A model generated the notes under the pieces. The model did not search any database, was not told the DNA's origin, and saw only the letters and a list, made by a program, of their open reading frames with translations. 64,000 nucleotides of DNA, from NCBI RefSeq assembly GCF_000024025.1, contig NC_013131.1:8226229-8290228 (forward strand). Direction: 5' to 3'. A program made the position numbers and the translations under genes. Origin of the DNA: Catenulispora acidiphila DSM 44928. Lineage in GTDB: Bacteria > Actinomycetota > Actinomycetes > Streptomycetales > Catenulisporaceae. Positions 40,868 through 49,340 of the stretch are shown in pieces; the first letter of the stretch is position 1; every line of letters starts with the position of its first letter.

Positions 40868-43279
40868 TTATGGCACCGTCCATCGCTGGTTGGCGCCGCC
40901 GTTGCAGTCCCAGATCTCCAGCTGCGTGGAGTTGGCGGTATTGAACCCCGGATCGTCCAGACACTTGCCGGACCCGACGCCCACCAGCTCGCCGTTCGCC
41001 TGCGGCGCCCACTGCTGGTTCGCGCCGCCGTTGCAGTCCCACAGCTCCACCAGCGTGCCGTTCGCCGAGCCGTTGCCGGTCACGTCCACGCACTTGCCGC
41101 TGGCTCCGTTGAGTTGGAGATAACCGTTGGCCCAGAACCAGTTCTGCGCCGCGCTGTTGTTGCAGTCGTACATCTGGACGTGCGTGCCGTCGGCCGTGGA
41201 GCCGGCGTTGTCGTCCACGCACTTGCCCGCCTGCGCCGAGGTGACCGGACCCTGGTGCACGACCTGCGAGGAGCCCGGCGTGATGGAGAAGTTCGAGAAC
41301 TCCTCCGTCTGGTAGCCGGTGACGCCCAGACCCGCCTGGCCGTTCGTCCAGGTGCTGTCGTTGACGCTGCCGACGGTCTTGCCGTCCACGGACGCGGTCA
41401 GCGTCGAGCCGTTCAGCTGGAAGGCGACCGTGTGCCAGGTGTTCAGACCGAGCGAGGCGATCGTCCCGCTGGCCAGCGTCGTGAAGTTCCACGCGTTGTC
41501 GCTCTTGACGATCGACCACGCGCCGGAGTTGCCGACCCGGAGGTGGTAGGCATTCAGCCCGTTGTTGTTCGTGCCCTGCAAGTTCGCCCGACCGATCAGC
41601 TCGACGCTGCCGGCCTGCTCGAACAACGCATCGGTCTTGACCGTGTAGTTCGACCACGTCTGATCGCCGATCAGCGTGTACGGCGCGTCATAGGACTCGC
41701 CGGTCCAGCGGATCGGCTGGTACGCCGCCATCTGACGCAGGCACGTCCCGGCCCGCCCGGCGTCGCACGGCGCGGTCTGGAAGGCGCCGTTCATGTCCGA
41801 GAAGTACAGCGGGGAGGTGGTCGTGGCCGCGGTGTTGAAGGTGTTCGTATACGGCAGCGGCATCGCCGAGGCGGCAGGCGGCGACGTGACGCCCTTGCCC
41901 TGCCCGGTGGTCGTGGTGAACGTGTAGACGTAGCCGGGCTGCAGGGTCACCGTGTAGGACCCGCCGGACGGCGTGACGTCTCCACTGTGCACGAACCAGT
42001 CGGAGGAGCTGCCGGAGTTCACGTTGGTCTGCCACACGTGCACCGCCCCGCTCGACAGACCGCCGGCGACCTTCACCGTCATCGTCTGCGCGGCGGTGGC
42101 GTCCATGGTCTCCACGACGGTGCTGTAGTCGCGGCCGTTCGACGACTTCAGCGACACGTAGCTGCCGTTGGCGCGGTTCCCGCCGAGGAATCCGCTGCCG
42201 GAATCAAGGTACTTCCATCCCGGCGCGGTGAACTGCGAGGTCTGCGCCATGACCCAGGTGGTCTTGCCTATGTAGTAGTTGCCGGACCACGGCTGGTTCG
42301 CGATCCCCAGTCCCTGGTCGGCGTAGTGCAGGTTCGGGTAGATCGCGGACACCAGCGGCCAGTTGATGTACGCGGTCATCTTGCCGTCGATGTAGTCGCG
42401 GTTGAGGGCGCGGGCGATACTCGGGGCGCCGAACGTCGAGCTGCCGTCGGTCGACTCCGAGCCGTTCTCGCTGGCCCACAGCGGTTTGTTGAGATTCACC
42501 GCGTTGGAGGTGCTGGTGCACGACGTGAAGGCACTGCCGTAGCCGCAGGGATAGTGGACGCCGACGATGTCCACCGCGTTGTTGAACGAGGAGTCCGAGG
42601 TCATCGTGTCGGCGACGCCCCAGCCGCTGTCGGCTCCGACCACCTTGGTGGCGCCGTAGCCGTGCGAGACCAGCGCGCTCTTGAGGTTCTCGTACCAAGC
42701 GGCGTTGTAGTCGCGCTCGTTCCAGCCGCCGAGGTAGTCGACGGGCAGATTGTGCTTCGCGGCGCAGCCGAACCAGTCCATCAGATAGTTGATGGTGTCG
42801 GTGGACCAGAAGCCGCCGTTGATCCAGCCCGGGGCACCCCAGGCCAGACCGTAGATCTTGATGTTCGGGTTCCGCGCCTTGGCCTGCTCGGCGAGCCACC
42901 ATTCGTAGCCCTGGTTGCAGTCCACGACGCCGCGGCTGTGCTCGTGCGAGGCCTCGGCGCCGTCGGTGGAGTTGGTGTCGCCGCCGATCTCGATCTTCAG
43001 GATCTGCAGCGAGGCGCCGTACCCGGGCTTGAACAGGTAGTCCAGGATCTGGGTGCGTTCGGGCTCGGGATAGTCGACCAGCAGGCGGGAGTTCCCTCCG
43101 CCGCCGCTGATCGCCCCGATGCCGTCGAAGGTGCGGCCGGCGGAGCCGCCGTCGACCGTGACGGTGGTGGACGTGGCCGCGTGGGCCGGCGGGGAGGCGA
43201 CGGCCCAGGTGGTCAGGATGCTGAGGAGGAGGGTGAGGGTGGCGGCGAGCGCGGTGCGTTGTCTAGCTGCGGGGGACAT
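40868..43279 (-). CDS. Secreted GH59 galactocerebrosidase-like hydrolase with ricin-type lectin domain
   Basis: An 803-aa secreted enzyme. A Sec signal peptide (cleavage after AHA near residue 35) is followed by a GH59 core beginning VTVDGGSAGRTFDGIGAISG, with LLVDYPEPERTQILDYLFKP and SLQILKIEIGGDTNSTDG as in animal galactosylceramidase. The acid/base Glu is in GGWNERDYNAAW (about residue 186) and the nucleophile Glu in PLWASENGSES (about 270). A beta-sandwich follows, then a lectin-like region. The C-terminus is a CBM13 ricin-B trefoil with three Gln-x-Trp motifs (QNWFW, QQWAP, QRWTV). Likely substrates are terminal beta-galactosides of glycolipids or polysaccharides. Start 43279 is chosen for its GGAG site and signal peptide. 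Confidence 0.88.
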   Translation of the reverse strand: MSPAARQRTALAATLTLLLSILTTWAVASPPAHAATSTTVTVDGGSAGRTFDGIGAISGGGGNSRLLVDYPEPERTQILDYLFKPGYGASLQILKIEIGGDTNSTDGAEASHEHSRGVVDCNQGYEWWLAEQAKARNPNIKIYGLAWGAPGWINGGFWSTDTINYLMDWFGCAAKHNLPVDYLGGWNERDYNAAWYENLKSALVSHGYGATKVVGADSGWGVADTMTSDSSFNNAVDIVGVHYPCGYGSAFTSCTSTSNAVNLNKPLWASENGSESTDGSSTFGAPSIARALNRDYIDGKMTAYINWPLVSAIYPNLHYADQGLGIANQPWSGNYYIGKTTWVMAQTSQFTAPGWKYLDSGSGFLGGNRANGSYVSLKSSNGRDYSTVVETMDATAAQTMTVKVAGGLSSGAVHVWQTNVNSGSSSDWFVHSGDVTPSGGSYTVTLQPGYVYTFTTTTGQGKGVTSPPAASAMPLPYTNTFNTAATTTSPLYFSDMNGAFQTAPCDAGRAGTCLRQMAAYQPIRWTGESYDAPYTLIGDQTWSNYTVKTDALFEQAGSVELIGRANLQGTNNNGLNAYHLRVGNSGAWSIVKSDNAWNFTTLASGTIASLGLNTWHTVAFQLNGSTLTASVDGKTVGSVNDSTWTNGQAGLGVTGYQTEEFSNFSITPGSSQVVHQGPVTSAQAGKCVDDNAGSTADGTHVQMYDCNNSAAQNWFWANGYLQLNGASGKCVDVTGNGSANGTLVELWDCNGGANQQWAPQANGELVGVGSGKCLDDPGFNTANSTQLEIWDCNGGANQRWTVP

Positions 43280-43333
43280 GAGCACGCTCCAACAAATTCG
43301 ACTACGAATAAACGCCATCGATCGCAATCGCAC

Positions 43334-43362
43334 AGGTTAAGCGCGTTGTCACCCATCGTCAA
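43334..43362 (-). promoter_or_regulatory. Sigma-A-like promoter for the GH59 gene
   Basis: On the minus strand TTGACG (43357-43362), a 17-bp spacer and TAACCT (43334-43339) make a near-consensus promoter. The start codon is 55 nt downstream of the -10 box. The -35 lies in the left arm of the inverted repeat at 43358-43398. Confidence 0.65.
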
Positions 43363-43398
43363 CACCGTCTTCACGGCGCGTCCCCGGACGGTGTTGAC
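43358..43398. promoter_or_regulatory. 12-bp inverted repeat overlapping two divergent -35 boxes
   Basis: GTCAACACCGTC (43358-43369) and GACGGTGTTGAC (43387-43398) are perfectly complementary with 17 bp between. Each arm carries the -35 hexamer of one of two outward-facing promoters, so a protein bound here could control both. Confidence 0.65.
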
Positions 43399-43422
43399 AG
43401 ACCTCTTACATGTTCTTACTGT
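43394..43422 (+). promoter_or_regulatory. Sigma-A-like promoter facing right, with no ORF behind it
   Basis: TTGACA (43394-43399), 17 bp and TACTGT (43417-43422) form one of the best promoters in the window. No plausible plus-strand gene follows; a strong hairpin lies about 70-105 bp downstream. Confidence 0.55.
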
Positions 43423-43428
43423 CCGTGA

Positions 43429-43530
43429 GGGTTCGACTCCCGATCCGCCCGAAACCGCCCCCGGGAATCGGACACCGCCACCCAACGACGAGCGCCGGGG
43501 CGGGGTTGGTCCGCTGCCCCGGCGCTCCGG
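43429..43530 (+). ncRNA. Candidate small RNA, about 100 nt
   Basis: The span is bounded by a near-consensus promoter upstream and a 12-bp GC hairpin followed by pyrimidine-rich DNA downstream. The 5' part contains GGGTTCGACTCCC, like a tRNA T-loop, but no acceptor, D or anticodon arms, so it is not a tRNA. No ORF fits. The call rests only on promoter plus terminator spacing. Confidence 0.3.
43490..43527. terminator. Strong hairpin downstream of the AlkZ-like gene
   Basis: GAGCGCCGGGGC (43490-43501) pairs perfectly with GCCCCGGCGCTC (43516-43527) over a 14-nt loop. It can end minus-strand transcription from the AlkZ-like gene and also plus-strand transcription from the promoter at 43394. Confidence 0.7.
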
Positions 43531-43584
43531 TTCTGGTTCTGGTCTGGTTCCGGTTCTGGTTCCGCGTCGCTCCGCGGCGTCGTC

Positions 43585-44748
43585 TCAGCCCTCGGAGATC
43601 TCGCGCTCCAGCGGCGTCCGGAACCGCGGCGTCACCCGGTGCTCCCCCAGCGCCGTCTGACACCGCTCGGTCTCCACCGCGATCGCCTTCTCCGCCTCGC
43701 TCCCGACGTCCCGCAGCAGCCTCGTCGCCACGGTCCCGTCAGCACGCTGCGCCCAGCCGCCGACGACCTCGCCGTTCCACCACACCGTCGGTCCCACGTT
43801 CCCCGCGCGGTCGAACAGCGGCGGCCGGATCTCCTCAGCGAGGTACCACTCGCGCGCCTGCCAGCCCATCGCCGTCGGGTCGAGCCCGGGCAGGAGGGCA
43901 GCCCACGGCTCGGGCGCCGCGACCTCGTCCAGGTCGTCCGGCAGCACCCAGCCGACACCGGTGCCGACAGCTACCTGCACCGCGTTGACCGCCTTCAACG
44001 CCTTGCGGGCGTCGGTCACCTTCCAGCCGGTCCACCACTTCAGATCCGCCTCGGTCGCCGGACCGAACGCCCGCAGCCAGCGGCGTGCCAGCTCCGCCTG
44101 GGCGTCCGCGACCGCGATCTCCGCGTGTCCGGCGCCCGGCTCCCACCGGTGCTGGCTGGACAGCCACGAGCCGACCGGACGCCCGCGCACCACGGCGCCG
44201 TCGAAGCCGAGCACGCGCAGCACGCGCCCCGAGGCCGGCTGCCAGGCCTCCCACTTGGTGCCCTTGCCGTACAGCACCTGGTCCCGCAGCCCAGCCACCG
44301 CCTTGCCCAGCTCAGCGCCGGTCGCCGATCCGCGCCGCTTGACCTCGGCGACCGTCTCCGCCTCGACGCGCTCCAGCCAAGCGGCATCCAGCCCGGCGGC
44401 CACGGCGTTCTTCAGCAGCAGACCGCGTTCCTTGCCCCACATCTCACGCGTCGTCGAAGCCTGCACCACCGGAGCCAGATCAGCCGGGACCACGAACAGC
44501 GTCTGCCGCATGCCGTGCATGCGGACCAGTGTCCGGTCGTCGTAGAGCGCGCGCTCGACGTCGGCGGTGTCCGGCTTCTCCAGCCGGGCCAGCGCCGAGA
44601 GGTAGACCGTCGCGGCGTCGGTGGAGTGCAGCGCGACGAGCGCGTCGACCACCGCCTCCGGTGTCGCCGCCCTGCGTCCGGGAGCCAACAGATGTCGCGA
44701 CGCCAGCCGTGCCCGGCGTTCCCCGTCGTTCACCACGCGTGAATTCAC
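43585..44748 (-). CDS. Winged-helix DNA-binding protein, HTH_42/AlkZ-like
   Basis: A 387-aa protein of the family that includes the DNA glycosylase AlkZ. Characteristic features are the N-terminal LHSTDAATVYLSALARL, LVRMHGMRQTLFVVP, central winged-helix repeats (FGPATEADLKWWTGWKV) and the C-terminal WYLAEEIRPPLFDRAGN followed by VWWNGEVVGGWAQR. AlkZ unhooks interstrand crosslinks, but many homologues have unknown function, and I cannot confirm the QxQ-type catalytic motif. GTG start at 44748, overlapping the small membrane protein's stop (GTGA). Confidence 0.85.
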   Translation of the reverse strand: MNSRVVNDGERRARLASRHLLAPGRRAATPEAVVDALVALHSTDAATVYLSALARLEKPDTADVERALYDDRTLVRMHGMRQTLFVVPADLAPVVQASTTREMWGKERGLLLKNAVAAGLDAAWLERVEAETVAEVKRRGSATGAELGKAVAGLRDQVLYGKGTKWEAWQPASGRVLRVLGFDGAVVRGRPVGSWLSSQHRWEPGAGHAEIAVADAQAELARRWLRAFGPATEADLKWWTGWKVTDARKALKAVNAVQVAVGTGVGWVLPDDLDEVAAPEPWAALLPGLDPTAMGWQAREWYLAEEIRPPLFDRAGNVGPTVWWNGEVVGGWAQRADGTVATRLLRDVGSEAEKAIAVETERCQTALGEHRVTPRFRTPLEREISEG

Positions 44749-44978
44749 GCGTTCATCTTGCGCAGCCCCCGCACCGAGCGCCACCCGATCACGCCGATCG
44801 ACACCCCCGCCACCATGGACACCGCAACGAGGACCGCGTGCACGAGGAAGAAGGACGTGGGTCCGTCGTCCCAGGACCTTTTGTCGTCCCAAATGGCTTC
44901 CATGAAGCGCGGCCAGATGATCACCGACCACACTCCGAAGGCGACCAGGAACCAAGACGCGACACGCCCAAGCCTCAC
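44745..44978 (-). CDS. SCO4848-like small membrane protein
   Basis: A 77-aa protein with two membrane segments (ASWFLVAFGVWSVIIW and FFLVHAVLVAVSMVAGVSIGVIGW) joined by a charged loop with WDDKRSWDDGPTSF. This matches the actinobacterial SCO4848 family, whose function is not known. AAGGAG lies 5 nt before the GTG at 44978; another GTG two codons upstream is less well placed. It is coupled to the AlkZ-like gene. Confidence 0.82.
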   Translation of the reverse strand: MRLGRVASWFLVAFGVWSVIIWPRFMEAIWDDKRSWDDGPTSFFLVHAVLVAVSMVAGVSIGVIGWRSVRGLRKMNA

Positions 44979-45090
44979 TTGCACTCCTTACCTGGGGCGG
45001 ACCGAAAACCCGCTTCGAACCGAACATTGGATCAAGTAAATCTCGTAGACTTCGGGAGCCGCGCCCGCCCCACCCGCAGGAGGATCCCCT

Positions 45091-48000
45091 GTGTCCGATT
45101 CCTTCGTCCACCTGCACGTTCACACCGAGTATTCGATGCTCGACGGTGCGGCACGACTGAAGGACATGTTCAAGCATGCCTCCTCGTTGGGCATGCCGGC
45201 GGTGGCGATGACCGACCACGGGAACATGCACGGCGCGGCCGACTTCACCAAGCAGGCGATGGCCGCGGGCATCAAGCCGATCCTCGGCATCGAGGCCTAC
45301 GTGGCGCCGGAATCGCGCTACAACGCCAAGCCGGTCCGCTGGGGTCAGCCGCACCAAAAATCCGACGACGTCTCCGGTGGCGGACTCTACGGGCACGCCA
45401 CCATCTGGGCCCAGAACGTCACCGGTCTGCAGAACCTCACCAAGCTCTCCTCCCGCGCCTTCACCGAGGGCTTCGCGCGCAAGTACCCGCGCATGGACGC
45501 CGAGCTCATGGCGGAGCACTCCGCCGGTCTGATGGCCACCACCGGCTGCCCCTCGGGCTTCGTGCAGACCCGGCTGCGCCTGGGGCACTTCGACGAGGCG
45601 CTGGCCGCCGCCGGGCAGTACCAGGAGATCTTCGGCAAGGAGAACTTCTACCTGGAGCTGATGGACCACGGTCTGGACATCGAGACCCGGGTCCGCGAAG
45701 GGCTGCTGGACATCGGGCGCAAGCTCAACATCCCGCCGGTGGTCACCAACGACTCGCACTACACCTACCGCGAAGAGTCCGCCGCGCACGACGCGCTGCT
45801 GTGCATCCAGACCGCCTCGAACATCGCCGACCCCGACCGCTTCCGGTTCGGCGGCGACGGCTACTACCTGAAGAGCGCCGACGAGATGCGGGCGATCAAC
45901 ACCGACGACATCTGGCAGGAGGGCTGCCGGAACACTCTGGCGATCGCGGAGAAGGTGAACCCGGAGGGGATGTTCGCCTACCGGAACCTCATGCCGCGGC
46001 TGGAGGCGCCGGACGGGCTGACCGAGGACCAGTGGTTCCGCAAGCTCGCCTACGACGGCCTGAACAAGCGGTTCCCGGCCGGCGTCCCGGACGAGAAGGT
46101 CTACCACGCCCGCCTGGAGTTCGAGCTCGACGTCATCTTGTCGATGGGCTTCCCCTCCTACTTCATCGTGGTCGCGGACTTCATCAACTGGGCCAAGGAC
46201 AACGGCATCGCCGTGGGTCCGGGCCGCGGTTCGGCCGCGGGGTCGCTGGTCGCCTGGTCCCTGGGCATCACCGACGTCGACCCGATCCCGTTCGACCTGC
46301 TCTTCGAGCGGTTCCTGAACCCCGACCGCGTCACCCCGCCCGACATCGACATCGACTTCGACGACCGCCGCCGCTCGGACGTGATCCGGTACGTCACCGA
46401 GAAGTACGGCGAGGACAAGGTCGCGATGATCGCCACCTTCGGCCGGATCAAGGCCAAGGCGGCGATCAAGGACTCCAGCCGGATCCTGGGCTACCCGTTC
46501 GCGATGGGCGACCGCATCACCAAGGCGATGCCGCCGGACGTGATGGGCAAGTCGATGCCGCTGTCCGGGGTGTTCGACAGCAACCACCCGCGCTACGGCG
46601 AGGCCGGCGAGATCCGCGGGATGTACGAGCAGGACGCGGACGTCAAGAAGGTCATCGACACCGGCCGCGGCGTGGAGGGCCTGATCCGCCAGCCCGGCGT
46701 GCACGCCGCCGGCGTCATCATCTCCCCGGAGACGATCACCGACCACGTGCCGGTCATGATGCGCCCCGCCGACGGCGTCATCATCACGCAGTTCGACTAT
46801 CCGACCTGCGAGGAAATCGGCCTGATCAAGATGGACTTCCTGGGTCTCAGGAACCTGACGATCATCACCGACGCGCTGAACAACGTGGAGACCACCACCG
46901 GCAAGCGGCTCAACACGCTGGAGTTCCCGCTCGACGACCCGCTGACCTACGAGCTGCTGTGCAAGGGCGACACCCTCGGGGTGTTCCAGCTCGACGGCGG
47001 GCCGCTGCGCTCGCTGCTGCGGCAGATGCGCCCGGACAACTTCGAAGACGTCTCGGCCATCATCGCCCTGTACCGCCCCGGGCCCATGGGCGCGAACTCG
47101 CACATCAACTACGCCGAGCGCAAGAACAACCGGCAGCCGATCACGCCGATCCACCCGGAGCTGGAGGCGCCGCTGAAGGAAGTCCTCGGCGTCAGCTACG
47201 GCCTGATCATCTACCAGGAGCAGGTGATGGCGGCCGCGCGAGTGCTCGCCGGCTACTCCCTGGCCCAAGCGGACCTGCTGCGCCGGGCGATGGGCAAGAA
47301 GAAGAAGGAAGTCCTCGACAAGGAGTACGTGGGCTTCGAGAAGGGCATGGCCGACAACGGGTATTCGGCCCAGGCCACCAAGGCGGTCTGGGACGTCCTG
47401 GTCCCGTTCGCCGACTACGCGTTCAACAAGTCGCACTCGGTCGCCTACGGCTTCATCGCCTACCAGACCGCGTATCTCAAGGCGCACTATCCGGCCGAGT
47501 ACATGGCCGCGCTGCTCACCTCGACGGCGACCGACAAGGACCGCTCGGCGATCTACCTGGGCGAGTGCCGCCGCATGGGCATCAAGGTGCTGCCCCCCGA
47601 CGTCAACGACTCGCTGCACCAGTTCACCCCGGTCGGCACCGACATCCGCTTCGGGCTCGGCGCGATCCGCAACGTCGGGGAGAACGTGGTCACCTCGATC
47701 ATCGCCACCCGCAAGGCCAAGGGCCGGTTCACCTCCTTCAACGACTTCCTGGCCAAGGTGGACCTGCCGGTCTGCAACAAGCGGACCATCGAATCGCTGA
47801 TCAAGGCCGGCGCCTTCGACTCCCTGGGACACTCCCGCCGCGGGCTGATCGAGCAGCACGAGCGCGCGATCGACTCGGTGGTGGACGTCAAGAAGCAGGA
47901 GGCGCTGGGCCAGGACTCGCTGTTCGGCTCGCTGATGGACGGCGGGCAGGAGGCCATCACCGGCGGGATCGAGCTGGCCTTCTCCGACATCGAGTGGGAC

Positions 48001-48660
48001 AAGAAGGTGCTGCTGGGCTTCGAGCGGGAGATGCTGGGGCTCTACGTCTCGGACCATCCGCTCTCCGGCGTGGAGAACCTGCTGGCGTCCAAGGCGGACT
48101 GCTCGATCGCCTCGCTCACCGGGGAGAACGACCGCGCGGACGGCTCGATCGTGACCATCGCCGGGCTGGTCGCCGGGCTCGCCCGCAAGGTCACCAAGCA
48201 GGGCAACACCTGGGCCGCGGCGTCCGTCGAGGACCTCGAGGGCGGCATCGAGACGATGTTCTTCCCGCAGACCTACCAGCTGTACTCCACGCAGCTGGCC
48301 GAGGACGCGGTGGTCGTGGTGAAGGGCCGGCTGGACAAGCGCGACGAGGTGCCCAAGCTGATCGCGATGGAGGTCGCGGTCCTGGACATCTCGACCGCCG
48401 GCAGCAGCGCTCCGGTGGTGCTGCACGTCTCCGAGTCCCGGGTGATCCCGGCGACCGTGGAGCGGCTCAAGCGGATCCTCACCCGCCATCCGGGCACCAC
48501 CCCGGTGCGCATGCACCTCAAGAGCCGGGATGAGAAGGTGATCCGGTACCAGCTCGGCGACAACCTGCGGGTGGCCAACTCCCCGGCGCTGAGCTCCGAT
48601 CTCAAGGTGCTGCTGGGCGCTGGCTGCTTCGGCGCCGACCCCTCGCAGGCGGCGGAGTGA
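45091..48660 (+). CDS. dnaE: DNA polymerase III alpha subunit
   Basis: A 1189-aa replicative polymerase. The N-terminal PHP domain starts FVHLHVHTEYSMLDGAARL. The palm has VGPGRGSAAGSLVAW and the metal-binding PDIDIDFDDRRR (about residue 415). The fingers follow, then HhH and OB-fold regions, with TVERLKRILTRHPG near the C-terminus. It is the full length of actinobacterial DnaE1, the essential polymerase. The GTG start has AGGAGG 9 nt upstream. A TAGACT box at 45046-45051 may be its -10. The stop nearly abuts the nitroreductase gene. Confidence 0.97.
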   Translation: MSDSFVHLHVHTEYSMLDGAARLKDMFKHASSLGMPAVAMTDHGNMHGAADFTKQAMAAGIKPILGIEAYVAPESRYNAKPVRWGQPHQKSDDVSGGGLYGHATIWAQNVTGLQNLTKLSSRAFTEGFARKYPRMDAELMAEHSAGLMATTGCPSGFVQTRLRLGHFDEALAAAGQYQEIFGKENFYLELMDHGLDIETRVREGLLDIGRKLNIPPVVTNDSHYTYREESAAHDALLCIQTASNIADPDRFRFGGDGYYLKSADEMRAINTDDIWQEGCRNTLAIAEKVNPEGMFAYRNLMPRLEAPDGLTEDQWFRKLAYDGLNKRFPAGVPDEKVYHARLEFELDVILSMGFPSYFIVVADFINWAKDNGIAVGPGRGSAAGSLVAWSLGITDVDPIPFDLLFERFLNPDRVTPPDIDIDFDDRRRSDVIRYVTEKYGEDKVAMIATFGRIKAKAAIKDSSRILGYPFAMGDRITKAMPPDVMGKSMPLSGVFDSNHPRYGEAGEIRGMYEQDADVKKVIDTGRGVEGLIRQPGVHAAGVIISPETITDHVPVMMRPADGVIITQFDYPTCEEIGLIKMDFLGLRNLTIITDALNNVETTTGKRLNTLEFPLDDPLTYELLCKGDTLGVFQLDGGPLRSLLRQMRPDNFEDVSAIIALYRPGPMGANSHINYAERKNNRQPITPIHPELEAPLKEVLGVSYGLIIYQEQVMAAARVLAGYSLAQADLLRRAMGKKKKEVLDKEYVGFEKGMADNGYSAQATKAVWDVLVPFADYAFNKSHSVAYGFIAYQTAYLKAHYPAEYMAALLTSTATDKDRSAIYLGECRRMGIKVLPPDVNDSLHQFTPVGTDIRFGLGAIRNVGENVVTSIIATRKAKGRFTSFNDFLAKVDLPVCNKRTIESLIKAGAFDSLGHSRRGLIEQHERAIDSVVDVKKQEALGQDSLFGSLMDGGQEAITGGIELAFSDIEWDKKVLLGFEREMLGLYVSDHPLSGVENLLASKADCSIASLTGENDRADGSIVTIAGLVAGLARKVTKQGNTWAAASVEDLEGGIETMFFPQTYQLYSTQLAEDAVVVVKGRLDKRDEVPKLIAMEVAVLDISTAGSSAPVVLHVSESRVIPATVERLKRILTRHPGTTPVRMHLKSRDEKVIRYQLGDNLRVANSPALSSDLKVLLGAGCFGADPSQAAE

Positions 48661-48662
48661 GC

Positions 48663-49277
48663 ATGGAATTCCAAGATGTGATCCGCAAGCGGAAGATGGT
48701 CCGGGCGTTCACGACCGAGCCCATCGCGCCGGAGGTGAGCGAGCGCCTGCTGCGCGCGGCGAACCGCGCGCCGTCCGCGGGCTTCTCGCAGGGCTACGCG
48801 ATGCTCGTGCTGGAGTCCGCCGAGGACCGTACCGCCTTCTGGGAGGCGATGGATCCCGAGGGCGAGTACGAGGGCACCGCGCTGCGCAACGCCCAGATGA
48901 TCGTGATCCCCTGCTCCAACAAGGAGATCTACATCGACCGGTACGCCCGCCCCGACAAGGGCTGGACGGACCGGGACGAGGCCCGCTGGCCGGTGCCCTT
49001 CTGGCACATCGACACCGGCATGCTGACGATGCTGCTGCTGCTCGCGGTGGTCGAGGAGGACCTCGGCGCGCTGTACTTCGGGATCCCGCCGGAGTCGATC
49101 GGCAACGTGCGCGCCGAGTTCGGCATCCCGGCGGAGTTCACGCCGATCGGCGCGGTCGCCATCGGGCATCCGGACCCCGACCGGGACGCCCGGCAGAAGA
49201 CGTCGCGCAAGACCATCAAGCGGCGGACGGTCGAGGACATCACGCACCGCGGGCGTTGGCACACCGACGCGGAGTGA
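48663..49277 (+). CDS. Nitroreductase-family FMN oxidoreductase
   Basis: A 204-aa protein. The start EFQDVIRKRKMVRAFTTEPI and LLRAANRAPSAGFSQGYAML are the FMN-binding pattern of the family. FGIPPESIGNVRAEFGIPAEFTPIGAVAIGHP forms the C-terminal part. The substrate is unknown. It begins 3 nt after the dnaE stop and is probably cotranscribed; GGAG lies 5 nt before the ATG. The co-transcription with dnaE has no obvious functional reason. Confidence 0.88.
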   Translation: MEFQDVIRKRKMVRAFTTEPIAPEVSERLLRAANRAPSAGFSQGYAMLVLESAEDRTAFWEAMDPEGEYEGTALRNAQMIVIPCSNKEIYIDRYARPDKGWTDRDEARWPVPFWHIDTGMLTMLLLLAVVEEDLGALYFGIPPESIGNVRAEFGIPAEFTPIGAVAIGHPDPDRDARQKTSRKTIKRRTVEDITHRGRWHTDAE

Positions 49278-49340
49278 CGGGGAGGCGGTGCGGATGTCCG
49301 TGGCCGGAAGCCGCTTGCGGCGGTCTGCGACAGTGAGACT

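Noticed and set aside
43425-43460. tRNA gene suggested by GGGTTCGACTCCC
   Set aside because: Only the T-loop resembles a tRNA, and its stem pairs for three bases. There are no acceptor, D or anticodon arms upstream.
43585-48516. 1643-aa ORF on the minus strand
   Set aside because: Everything beyond 44748 is antisense to dnaE. Long antisense frames are common in DNA with this GC content.
44529-48533. 1334-aa ORF on the plus strand in the dnaE region
   Set aside because: It is a shadow frame of dnaE, Arg/Gly/His-rich with no domain, while dnaE in the other frame is fully recognisable.
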